Assembly: GCF_000876015.1 (NCBI RefSeq)
Contig: NZ_BBQM01000012.1
Coordinates: forward strand, 186,001-250,000
DNA: 64,000 nt
DNA from: Cupriavidus basilensis
GTDB lineage: Bacteria; Pseudomonadota; Gammaproteobacteria; Burkholderiales; Burkholderiaceae
Reading direction: 5' to 3'
Positions 1-7,648 of the stretch are shown in pieces. How positions within the stretch are numbered: position 1 is the first letter of the stretch; the number at the start of each line of letters is the position of its first letter. Below the pieces are notes generated by a model, which saw only the letters and a list, made by a program, of their open reading frames with translations, was not told the DNA's origin and did no database searches. A program made the position numbers and the translations under genes.

Positions 1-99
1 CATGACCGTTCTCCAGGCGGGCCGGATGCGCCGCGCATGCTAACGGAATAGCGCAAGGCCGGCCCGGCCGCAAGGCGTGCTTGCCCGGGCCGGCGGCAT

Positions 100-1341
100 T
101 CAGCGCGCGCCGCCCGCCTGCCGGCGGCGCAGCGCGAAGTCGGCCAGCAGCGCCAGCGCGAGCGCCACGCCGCCGCAGGCGAAGATGAGCGCGTAGTTGT
201 TGTGGGTGGCGCCGAACAGGTAGGAGTAGCCGTAGCCGCCGAGCGCCTGGAACAGCGCGAACGCGGTGGTCGCGCGGCTCCACGCCGCGCGCTGTTCCGC
301 GTGGTCGTGCGGCACCATCTCGTGGATGCGGCCGAGCACCAGCGGCACGATGCCCGGCGTGAAGACGCCGAGGATGACCGTGGCCACGCCGATCAGCACG
401 CCGTTGCCGGACAGCGCCAGCAGGCCCGCGGCCAGCGCCTGCAGCGCCAGCGCGATGCGGTAGGCCGCGCGGAAGCCGATGCGGTCCGCCACGTTGCCGC
501 ACAGCACCGGGCCGGCGATGGCCGCGACGCCGTACAGCACCCAGTAGCCGGAGCCGGCCGCCGCGCCGCGGCCCAGCCCGCGCGCCACGTAGTCGACCAG
601 CAGCACCATCGCCGGCACCAGCCCCAGCGCGTTGGCGGCATATTGGGCGTACAGCACCCGCATGGCCGGGCCTTCGCGGCGGGCCGGCGGCGCGGCGGGC
701 TGCCCCGGCGCGGCGGCCGGGGTTGCCGGCTGCGGCGCGTTGCCGGCGGGCCAGCCGAACCAGCTCACCGCGGTCAGCACCAGCGCGACCGTGCCGAGCC
801 CGATCCAGGTGTCCCGCAGGCCAAAGCGCAGCAACTGCGGAATCAGGGTGCCCGAGGCCGCGATGCCCAGCCCGAGCCCGAGGAAGATCATGCCGCCGGC
901 AAAACCGCGGCGCGCCGGCGGGATGTGCGGCAGGATGGTCGTCGCCACCAGCACCATGATGGCGCCGCCCGACAGGCCCGAGGCAAAGCGCCACACGAAG
1001 AACCAGCCCACCGACAGCGGGAACGCGCAGGCGAAGAACGCCAGCGCGGCGACCAGCATCAGCAGGCGCAGCGCGGTGCGGTTGGACAGCGCGGCCGCGA
1101 TGGGGCGGCCCAGCAGGGCGCCGGCGAGGTAGCCGGCGAAATTGGCCGCGCCGAGCGTGACCGCCTGCGACGACGTGAACCAGTGCGCCTGGATCAGCGG
1201 CGGGATCAGCGGCGTGTAGGCGAAGCGCGCCAGGCCGATGGCGACCAGGCTGGCGCAAAGGCCGGCCAGCATGGCGAACATGGCCTCGATGTCCAGCGGG
1301 GGCGCGCCGCGCACCGGGGCGGCGATGGTGTCTTGTGACAT
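100..1341 (-). CDS. YbfB/YjiJ-family MFS transporter
   Basis: Inner-membrane major facilitator protein of 413 aa with about 12 hydrophobic segments. The motif GLARFAYTPLIPPLI near residues 36-50 is typical of the YbfB/YjiJ branch, which is annotated as efflux or uptake carriers of unknown substrate. A low-complexity Pro/Ala linker near residue 205-220 separates the two six-helix halves, as usual. The start is supported by GGAGAAG a few bases upstream. The gene stands alone. Two 16-bp palindromes lie 63-110 bp upstream, so a repressor probably controls it, but no regulator gene is adjacent inside the window. Family is secure; substrate is not known. Confidence 0.9.
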   Translation of the reverse strand: MSQDTIAAPVRGAPPLDIEAMFAMLAGLCASLVAIGLARFAYTPLIPPLIQAHWFTSSQAVTLGAANFAGYLAGALLGRPIAAALSNRTALRLLMLVAALAFFACAFPLSVGWFFVWRFASGLSGGAIMVLVATTILPHIPPARRGFAGGMIFLGLGLGIAASGTLIPQLLRFGLRDTWIGLGTVALVLTAVSWFGWPAGNAPQPATPAAAPGQPAAPPARREGPAMRVLYAQYAANALGLVPAMVLLVDYVARGLGRGAAAGSGYWVLYGVAAIAGPVLCGNVADRIGFRAAYRIALALQALAAGLLALSGNGVLIGVATVILGVFTPGIVPLVLGRIHEMVPHDHAEQRAAWSRATTAFALFQALGGYGYSYLFGATHNNYALIFACGGVALALALLADFALRRRQAGGAR

Positions 1342-1660
1342 GAACTTCTCCGGCGACGGGCCTGGCCGCGCGGCGGCCGCGGTTCCCGAGGTGCGTCATG
1401 TTATATATCAACCGATATAGAACGAGATACTATATCAATCGATATAGAACGCAAGAGAATTCTTTGTGGCGAATGAGGTATTTGGCATGCCTCGATTTCC
1501 GCGCCCGCCCGCTGCCGTCGCGCGGGCGGACGCCGGCGCGGCGCCAGCCCGGCGCAAGGGTGGCGGGGCGAAGCCCGCGAAGGGATTCCGGCGGAACGAG
1601 GGCGGGACCGCCTTGGCGTTGCCCTGAACGCCGCCCTCAATGTCGTCCCTGATGCCGCCC
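1342..1660. other. Intergenic region with operator pair
   Basis: This gap holds the two palindromes at 1404-1451. The rest (about 1460-1660) is GC-rich sequence with no convincing gene. I looked here for a LuxR-type HTH domain continuing the receiver gene at 1661-2050 and found none in any frame. Confidence 0.5.
1404..1451. promoter_or_regulatory. Tandem palindromic operator
   Basis: Two 21-bp direct repeats start at 1404 and 1431, 27 bp apart. Each contains the palindrome TATATCAAYCGATATA (six-base arms, four-base centre; Y is C in the first and T in the second copy) followed by GAACG. They are AT-rich in an otherwise very GC-rich region and lie just upstream of the leftward MFS gene. On the minus strand each copy supplies TTGATA-like and TATA-like hexamers, so the sites overlap the likely promoter. 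The arrangement suits a dimeric MarR/TetR/PadR-like repressor; the protein is unknown. Confidence 0.75.
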
Positions 1661-2050
1661 TTACCGCCGCCCCGCGCGCAGGGCCTCGATGGCCGGCAGC
1701 AGCGCGCCGATATTGCCGTCCTTGAACAGGAAGCCGTCGGCCCCGGCCGCCAGCGCGGCGTCGGCGGTGCCGGGCGCGGTATTGCCGGTCAGCACGAGGA
1801 TGCGCAGCGCCGCATGGCGCCCGCGCAGCTCGCGCAGCGCGCGGAAGGCGTCGGGGCCGAGCAGGCCGAGGTCCACCACCAGCAGGTCGGCCGCCGCGCG
1901 CGCGAGCAGCGCCGTGAGTTCGCCGGCATGGGTGGCTTCTCCGACCACCGTGATGCCGTCCACGGTCGAGAACAGCATCTGCAGGCCGGCGAGGACCAGG
2001 GGGTGGTCGTCGGCCAGCACGGCGCGCAGCGGGGCGGGGAGGGCGTGCAT
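1661..2050 (-). CDS. Single-domain response regulator (receiver only)
   Basis: A 129-aa CheY-like receiver. Visible are the acidic pair in VLADDHP, the phospho-acceptor Asp in LLVVDLGLLG, the Thr in VLTGN and the Lys in FLFKDG, so the phosphorylation site is complete. It most resembles the receiver half of NarL/FixJ regulators, but the protein stops right after the last receiver helix and has no HTH output domain. I chose the ATG at 2050 because the first 39 codons of the longer frame look non-coding. It is divergent from the hybrid kinase at 2185, so it may be its phosphotransfer partner or competitor (inference). Confidence 0.8.
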   Translation of the reverse strand: MHALPAPLRAVLADDHPLVLAGLQMLFSTVDGITVVGEATHAGELTALLARAAADLLVVDLGLLGPDAFRALRELRGRHAALRILVLTGNTAPGTADAALAAGADGFLFKDGNIGALLPAIEALRAGRR

Positions 2051-2133
2051 CGTGGCGGTGGGCAGGGCCGGCGGCGAGGAAGTGTTGTTTGTCGGGCGCG
2101 GACGCGCGCGGACGAACGCGATATTATCAGGCT

Positions 2134-2152
2134 CCGGTTTCTGCAGAACCGG
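2134..2152. promoter_or_regulatory. Inverted repeat before hybrid kinase gene
   Basis: CCGGTT and AACCGG arms flank TCTGCAG between the divergent receiver and kinase genes. A TATTAT hexamer at 2122-2127 could be the -10 box of the rightward kinase gene, which would place the repeat at or just after the transcription start. It may be an operator or a leader hairpin. Confidence 0.4.
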
Positions 2153-2184
2153 CCAGCCCGCGCCCACCCATCACCGGATCGCCA

Positions 2185-4080
2185 ATGCCCGCCCCAGCAT
2201 CTTCCCCAGACCCGACGGCACGGACCGGCGGCCAGGCCGCCGCGCCGCGGCCCTGCGCGGAGGGACAGGTCGAGGCGGCGATGGTGGGGCTGCTCTACCG
2301 GCAGTCCAACGCGGTGATGTTCGCCAACTTCATCATTCCGCTGCCGGCGCTCTACGTGCTGCAGCGGGGCGCCCCGCTGACGCTGCTGCTGGGCTGGCTG
2401 GCCGTGGTCTACCTGCTCACCGCGGTGCGCATCTTCAACTCGGTGCAGTACTTCCGCCATGCGCGGGCCGAGGGCACGGCGCCGCTCACGCCGGCCTCGC
2501 TGGCCGCGCCGCGCAGCCTGTCGCCACGCGCGTGGGCGCAGCGCTTCACGGTCATGTCGTGGCTGTCCGGGCTGTTGTGGGGATGGCTCGGGTCGGCCGT
2601 CTTCCTGCCGCCCGACCCGACCCTGGTGGCGTTCTGCATCATCATCATCGCCGGCATGACCTGCGGCGCGATTCCCTCGCTGTCGGCGCGCCCGCTGACC
2701 TATGTCGGGACCATGACGGCGATGGTGCTGCCGTTCATGCTCAACTGCCTGTGGCAGGGCGGCCCGCTCTACAACGTGTTCTTCGCCTTCGCGCTGTGCC
2801 TGGCCTGCGTCAACCTCTACTACTGCCGCGTGACCTACCGCAGCGTGCTCGAGGGCGTGCGCCTGCGCTTCGAGAACGTGGCGCTGATCGGCCAGCTCGA
2901 GCGCGAGCGCGACCGGGCCACCGCCGCGGACAACGCCAAGACCCGTTTCCTGGCCGCCGCCAGCCACGACCTGCGCCAGCCGGTGCACGCGCTGGGCCTG
3001 TTCACCGCCACGCTGTCCAGCGTGGCGCGGCGCGGCGACGTGCCGGCGGCCCAGGCCATCCAGGTGGCGGCGCGCATCGACGGCACGCTGGCCCATATGG
3101 GCGACCTGCTCGACGGCCTGCTCAACGTGTCGCGGCTGGACGCCGGGCTGATGCCGGTGGCGCGGCGCCCGGTGGCGCTGGGCGCGTTGCTGCGCGAGCT
3201 GGGCGGCGAGTATGCAGGGCAGGCGCGCCAGCGCGGCGGCGAGCTGCGCGTGGTGGCCACCGAGGCATGGATCGACACCGACCCGGCGCTGCTGCGGCGC
3301 ATTCTCGACAACCTGCTGTCCAACGCGCTGCGCTACGCGCCCGGCGGCAAGATCCTGCTCGGCGCGCGGCGCCGGCCGCACGGCATGGAGATCCAGGTGG
3401 TCGACCAGGGGCCCGGCATCGCCTGCGCGCAGCAGGCCAGGGTGTTCGAGGAATTCGCGCAACTGCCCGAGACCCAGCGCCATCCCGAGGAAGGGCTGGG
3501 CCTGGGCCTGGCCATCGTGCGGCGGCTGGCCGCCCTGCTCGGCCACGAGATCGGCCTGCGCTCGGTGCCGGGGCGCGGCGCCCGCTTCTCGGTGCTGGTG
3601 GCGTATGCGGCCGCGCCGGCGGCGCCCGCTCCCGTGCCCGCGCCCGCCGGCGAGGACGGCGCGCCGTCCTCGCAGCACCGCCTCGGCATCATGCTGGTGG
3701 ACGACGACGCGCGCGTGCTGGCGGCGCTGAGCGAGCTGCTGGCGCTATGGGGCCACGCAGTTTATGCCGGCGCCACCGCGCCGCAGGCGTGCGCGGCCCA
3801 TGCCGCCGCCGCGGCGCAGGGGCCGGCGCCGGTGGATCTGCTGATCGTGGACTACCGCCTGGCGGGAGGCGTCACCGGCTTTGCCGCGATTGCCGCGCTG
3901 CGCGGCTGCCTGGGCGCCGAGGTGCCGGCGCTGGTGGTCACGGGCGACACCGCGCCCGACCGCCTGCGCGAACTGGATGCCAGCGGTTTCCGCATTCTGC
4001 ACAAGCCGCTCGCCGCGCACGCGCTGCGCGAGGCGATCCACGCGGCGGTGCTGCCCGAGCGCGGCCGGCAGGCGGCCTGA
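2185..4080 (+). CDS. Hybrid sensor histidine kinase/response regulator
   Basis: About 631 aa. The N-terminal third has several hydrophobic helices and no evident periplasmic sensor domain. It is followed by a HisKA phosphoacceptor helix (FLAAASHDLRQPVHALGLF, His in the SHDLRQP motif), a HATPase_c domain (N-box ILDNLLSNALRYAP, G-boxes DQGPGI and GLGLGLAIV), and a C-terminal receiver (VDDDA, phospho-Asp in LLIVDYRLA, Thr in VVTGDT, Lys in ILHKPL). I prefer ATG 2185; a TTG at 2089 would add 32 residues of low-quality sequence. It is divergent from a lone receiver protein, and the pair probably forms one signalling unit. The signal is unknown. Confidence 0.9.
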   Translation: MPAPASSPDPTARTGGQAAAPRPCAEGQVEAAMVGLLYRQSNAVMFANFIIPLPALYVLQRGAPLTLLLGWLAVVYLLTAVRIFNSVQYFRHARAEGTAPLTPASLAAPRSLSPRAWAQRFTVMSWLSGLLWGWLGSAVFLPPDPTLVAFCIIIIAGMTCGAIPSLSARPLTYVGTMTAMVLPFMLNCLWQGGPLYNVFFAFALCLACVNLYYCRVTYRSVLEGVRLRFENVALIGQLERERDRATAADNAKTRFLAAASHDLRQPVHALGLFTATLSSVARRGDVPAAQAIQVAARIDGTLAHMGDLLDGLLNVSRLDAGLMPVARRPVALGALLRELGGEYAGQARQRGGELRVVATEAWIDTDPALLRRILDNLLSNALRYAPGGKILLGARRRPHGMEIQVVDQGPGIACAQQARVFEEFAQLPETQRHPEEGLGLGLAIVRRLAALLGHEIGLRSVPGRGARFSVLVAYAAAPAAPAPVPAPAGEDGAPSSQHRLGIMLVDDDARVLAALSELLALWGHAVYAGATAPQACAAHAAAAAQGPAPVDLLIVDYRLAGGVTGFAAIAALRGCLGAEVPALVVTGDTAPDRLRELDASGFRILHKPLAAHALREAIHAAVLPERGRQAA

Positions 4081-4113
4081 GGCGCCGGCGCGCCGCGCCG
4101 CCGCGTCGGTGAC

Positions 4114-4140
4114 GGCGATGGCGGCGATGGCGGCGATGGC
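4114..4140. repeat. Three tandem copies of a 9-mer
   Basis: GGCGATGGC occurs three times head to tail between the convergent kinase and dehydrogenase genes. It is a short simple repeat with no evident hairpin or coding role. Confidence 0.7.
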
Positions 4141-4158
4141 GACGGCAGGCGTGGCGCT

Positions 4159-5031
4159 TCAGCGCCCGGCGCGGCGCGCCGCCACCTGGCCCAGCACGGC
4201 CAGGTCCATGCCGCCTTCGTTGTGGGCCACGGCGTCGAGCAGGCTGTCGCGCACCGCGCTGCCCACCGGCAGCGGCACCGCGACCGCGTCGGCCGCGGCC
4301 AGCGCCAGGCGCAGGTCCTTGAGGCCCAGCGCCGCCTTGAAGCCGGCCGGCGCGTAGCGCTGCTGCGCGATCAGCGTGCCGTAGCCCTGGTACACCGGGC
4401 CCGGGAAGATGCTGCCGGTGAGCAGGTCCAGCAACTGCTGCGGCGCGATGCCGTGGGCGCCGGCCAGCACCGTGGCCTCGCCCAGCGTTTCCACCGCGGC
4501 GGCCAGCATGAAGTTCACCGTCAGCTTCACCGCGTTGGCCTGCTGCGCCTGCGCGCCGAAGCGCCAGGTCTTCTGGCCGATCAGCGCGAACAGCGGCTGC
4601 ACGGCGTCGATGGCGGCGTCCGGGCCGGCGGCCAGGATATTGAGCTTGGCCGCCGCCGCCGCGTCCGGGCGGCCCAGCACGGGCGCGGCCACGTAGGCGA
4701 TGCCGCGTGCCTGCGCGCGCTGCGCCAGCTCCGCGGCGAACGCCACCGAGATGGTGGCCATGTTGACCAGGATCACCGTCGGCGGCAGGCGCGCGAGCAG
4801 GCCGCTGTCGAGCAGCACCTCGCGCAGCGCCTGGTCGTCGGCCAGCATGGCGAACACCACGTCCGCCTCGCAGGCCTCGGCCGGCGTGGCCGCTGCCTGC
4901 GCGCCCGCGCCGGCCAGCGCGGCGGCCGGGCCAGGCGAGCGGTTCCAGACCCGCAGCGGGTGGCCGCCCTTGAGCAGGTTGGCGGCGATGGCGCTGCCCA
5001 TGTTGCCGAGGCCGAGAAAACCGATATGCAT
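4159..5031 (-). CDS. NAD(P)-dependent 3-hydroxyisobutyrate dehydrogenase-family oxidoreductase
   Basis: A 290-aa beta-hydroxyacid dehydrogenase. The Rossmann dinucleotide motif GFLGLGNMGSAIAANLL starts at residue 4. The substrate-side glycine loop (AAPVLGRPDAA) and the catalytic-lysine helix (QQANAVKLTVNF, Lys near residue 170) follow, all in the order expected for HIBDH, tartronate semialdehyde reductase and glyoxylate reductase enzymes. The length is normal. It lies 129 bp downstream of a same-strand LysR gene that may control it. Which hydroxyacid it uses cannot be read from the sequence. Confidence 0.88.
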   Translation of the reverse strand: MHIGFLGLGNMGSAIAANLLKGGHPLRVWNRSPGPAAALAGAGAQAAATPAEACEADVVFAMLADDQALREVLLDSGLLARLPPTVILVNMATISVAFAAELAQRAQARGIAYVAAPVLGRPDAAAAAKLNILAAGPDAAIDAVQPLFALIGQKTWRFGAQAQQANAVKLTVNFMLAAAVETLGEATVLAGAHGIAPQQLLDLLTGSIFPGPVYQGYGTLIAQQRYAPAGFKAALGLKDLRLALAAADAVAVPLPVGSAVRDSLLDAVAHNEGGMDLAVLGQVAARRAGR

Positions 5032-5160
5032 TTGCCGACTCCTGAAATGGCGCCGGATCGCCCGCTGGCGGGGTTCGCGCCAGGCTCCGCGCGGCGCGCG
5101 GCGGCTTCCGGTGCGCGCATTATGCGTCCGCCGGCGCCGTGGCGCAGCGCGGCGCCATCG

Positions 5161-6066
5161 CTACGGCACCTGCCGCTCCAGCACGTCCCACAGTTCCAGC
5201 AGCGTGGGATTGCCGGCGTGCGCCGCGCGGTAGGCGCAGATGTCCAGCGCCGACTGCCAGGTAGCGTCGCCGGCCGGCACCAGCGTGCCGGCGGCCAGCG
5301 CGTCGGCCGCGGTGGTGCGCGGCAGCCAGGCCACGCCGTGCCCCTCGATGGCCATCTTCATCAGCAGGATCGCCATGTCGGCCTCGTAGCAGCGCTCCAG
5401 CGGGCGGCGCGGCGGCGCGGTTTCCAGGATCACGTCGACCACGCGGCCGAGCGTGGTGCCGGCGGTGTAGGCCAGGTAGGGGATCGGCTTGCTGCTGGCG
5501 CCGCCCAGCGAGAACAGCGGCCCGCCGCGCACGTTGGGCGCGCTCAGCGGCATCAGCAGGTCGTGGCCCACGGTCAGGCTGCGGAACTTGTCCGCGTCGA
5601 GCGAGACCGGCACGCGCGCATGGTTGTAGCCGAGCATCAGGTCGCAGTTGCCTTCCGACAGCGCCACCACGGCTTCGAGCACGTTGGCCGCCACCACGCG
5701 CGCGTTGAACTGGCCGTAGCGCGCCTGGCAGGCCTTGAGCCAGGCCGGCAGGAAGGTCAGCGACAAGGTATGCCCGGCGGCGATCTGGATGGCCTTGCCC
5801 GGCATGCGGCTTTCCTGGCGCAGGGTGGCGCGCGCGTCCATCAGCAGCGTCAGCGCCTCGCGGCCGCTGGCGCAGAAGGTCTTGCCGGCGGGGGTGAGGT
5901 CGAGCGGGAAGGTGTTGCGGTCGACCAGCACCGCGCCGGCCCAGTCCTCCAGCGAGCGGATGCGCCGCGAGAGGGCCGACTGGGTGATGTGCCGCAGCTC
6001 GGCGGCACGCGAGAAACTGCGGGTCTTTTCCAGCACCAGCAGGTCATCGATCCATTTCAGTTGCAT
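5161..6066 (-). CDS. LysR-family transcriptional regulator
   Basis: A 301-aa LysR protein. The winged-helix domain is at residues 1-60 (WIDDLLVLEKTRSFSRAAELRHITQSALSRRIRSLE in segments), followed by a periplasmic-binding-like effector domain. The start at 6066 places Met directly before the canonical LysR N-terminus; an upstream in-frame extension is Pro/Arg-rich and unlikely. The gene is divergent from a Bug-family receptor gene at 6352. The intergenic region contains CATAAGCCTATG at 6141-6152, a small dyad of LysR-box size. It probably regulates the receiver-side transport gene, the dehydrogenase downstream, or both (inference). Confidence 0.9.
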   Translation of the reverse strand: MQLKWIDDLLVLEKTRSFSRAAELRHITQSALSRRIRSLEDWAGAVLVDRNTFPLDLTPAGKTFCASGREALTLLMDARATLRQESRMPGKAIQIAAGHTLSLTFLPAWLKACQARYGQFNARVVAANVLEAVVALSEGNCDLMLGYNHARVPVSLDADKFRSLTVGHDLLMPLSAPNVRGGPLFSLGGASSKPIPYLAYTAGTTLGRVVDVILETAPPRRPLERCYEADMAILLMKMAIEGHGVAWLPRTTAADALAAGTLVPAGDATWQSALDICAYRAAHAGNPTLLELWDVLERQVP

Positions 6067-6140
6067 GGCTTGGCGCCTTGGCGGCGGGGCAGGGAAGCGG
6101 GACGGCGGGGCGGCGGGCTGCCGCGGGTATTCCATTTTCG

Positions 6141-6192
6141 CATAAGCCTATGGGCGATCCGCATCCCGGTGCCGGCGGGACCGGCCTAGAAT
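6141..6192 (+). promoter_or_regulatory. Putative LysR site and promoter for the Bug receptor
   Basis: The dyad CATA-AGCC-TATG (6141-6152) lies between divergent LysR and receptor genes. TAGAAT at 6187-6192 is a fair -10 hexamer for the rightward gene, but I see no good -35 hexamer, as is common for activator-dependent promoters. Confidence 0.35.
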
Positions 6193-6351
6193 CGTTGCTT
6201 CCCATCAGCCGACATATCGCCGCAGGCGAAGCAGATCCAGCATGACAGGGGCGCGCAGACAAGCCGGCTGGCAAAGCGGCCGCGCGCCGGAACGTTCCGA
6301 CCCCAACTCGGCCGTCAATGTGTTTCGACGCTTTCGGGAGTTACCCTGATC

Positions 6352-7347
6352 ATGTTCATGCAGTCGCTTTTCCGTCACCGCGCGCAGCAGGGCGCCCTGC
6401 TGCTGGCGCTGGCCCTTGGCGCGGCCGCCGCGCCGGCCGCCGCCGCGGACTATCCGGACCGCCCGGTGCAACTGGTGCTGTCCTTCCCGCCTTCGGGCGC
6501 CACCGACGTGCTGGCGCGCGCGGTGGGGCAACGCCTGTCCACCGTGCTCAAGCAGCCGGTGGTGGTGGACAACCGGCCCGGCGCGGGCGGTGCCATCGGC
6601 ATGAGCTATGCCGCCAAGGCCACGCCGGACGGCTACACGCTGTACCTGGCCGCCGTGAGCAACGCCGCCATCGCCGCGGCCACCTACAACAGCCAGCCGG
6701 CCAGCCTGAGCCGCGACTTCGTGCCGATCGCGGGCATCGGCACCGTGCCGCACATCCTGGTGGTGCCGGCCTCGCTGCCGGTGCACTCGGTGCCGGAACT
6801 GGTGAGCTACCTCAAGGCGGCGCCCGGCAAGTACAACTTCGCCTCGCAGGGCGCCGGCACGCTGTCGCACCTGGAGTCGGAACTGTTCAAGCTGCGCACC
6901 GGCGTGGACGTGGTGCACGTGCCGTACAAGGGCAGCTCGTTCGCGCTGCCGGACCTGATGGCCGGGCGCTCGAGCATGATGTTCGACAGCATCCCGGCGG
7001 CGCTGCCGCACGTGAAGTCGGGCAAGCTGCGGCTGCTGGCGGTGGCCTCCGAGCGCCGCGTGAGCTCGCTGCCGGACGCGCCCACCGTGGCCGAGTCGGG
7101 CATCCCCGATTTCCGCGCCGACAACCTGTTCGGCCTGGTGGCGCCCAAGGGTACGCCGCCGCAGGTGGTCAAGCAGCTCGCCGCCGCGATGAAGGACGTG
7201 CTGGCCTCGCCCGAACTGGGCGCGGCGATGGAAGCGCAGGGCGTGCAGATCAAGTACACCCCGCCCGAGCAGTTCGGCCGCATGATCGGCGACGAGATGC
7301 GCGCCTGGGAGAAGGTGGCGCGCGCCGCCAACGTGCGGATAGACTAG
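6352..7347 (+). CDS. Bug-family tripartite tricarboxylate transporter substrate-binding protein
   Basis: A 331-aa periplasmic binding protein. The signal peptide (basic start, hydrophobic run LLLALALGAAAAPAAAA) is followed by the hallmark YPDRPVQLVLSFPPSGATD. The Bug motifs for carboxylate binding (VVVDNRPGAGGAIG and TPDGYTL) are in place, and the ending YTPPEQFGRMIGDEMRAW is typical. Such proteins capture small organic acids for TctAB permeases or for signalling; no tctAB genes are nearby, which is common for the amplified Bug families of Burkholderiales. GGGAG lies upstream of the ATG. It is divergent from the LysR gene and followed by the GGT-like gene. Confidence 0.93.
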   Translation: MFMQSLFRHRAQQGALLLALALGAAAAPAAAADYPDRPVQLVLSFPPSGATDVLARAVGQRLSTVLKQPVVVDNRPGAGGAIGMSYAAKATPDGYTLYLAAVSNAAIAAATYNSQPASLSRDFVPIAGIGTVPHILVVPASLPVHSVPELVSYLKAAPGKYNFASQGAGTLSHLESELFKLRTGVDVVHVPYKGSSFALPDLMAGRSSMMFDSIPAALPHVKSGKLRLLAVASERRVSSLPDAPTVAESGIPDFRADNLFGLVAPKGTPPQVVKQLAAAMKDVLASPELGAAMEAQGVQIKYTPPEQFGRMIGDEMRAWEKVARAANVRID

Positions 7348-7426
7348 CGCGGCCATGCAGTGACGGGCTGGCGGGCTTGCCCGCGGGCCCGGGTTTGCCG
7401 GCAAGGCAGCTTGCCGCAGGTTGTTT

Positions 7427-7549
7427 CCCTCTTCCGCGCGCGGAAGAGGGGCAGGGGGAGCGGGCCGGCGCCGCCACGCAGCGGACGCCTTCGGCGTTCG
7501 CCGGCGCGGCGCCCGCTCCCGACCCTTCTCCCGCCGCATCGGGGAAGGG
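7427..7549. repeat. Structured intergenic element with nested palindromes
   Basis: Between the Bug receptor and GGT genes lies a perfect 24-bp palindrome at 7427-7450 (half-site CCCTCTTCCGCG). At 7523-7549 there is an imperfect hairpin of CCCTTCTCCC/GGGGAAGGG type. A further pair, GGAGCGGGC near 7457 and GCCCGCTCC near 7511, could close a long stem around the GC-rich centre. It looks like a REP-like mobile intergenic repeat rather than a simple terminator; only a genome-wide search can show copy number. Confidence 0.55.
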
Positions 7550-7648
7550 CGCAGGTCGCGGGCGGCGCGGGCCTTGCCGGTATGGGCCTGCCCGCCCGAT
7601 TTTCTCAATTCCCACGCGCCGCCCAGCGGACGCGAAGCATTCCTCGCC

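Noticed and set aside
1460-1660. LuxR-type HTH domain belonging to the receiver gene
   Set aside because: Searched all frames by eye for the usual LTxREREVL signature and found none; the receiver ends at its own stop codon.
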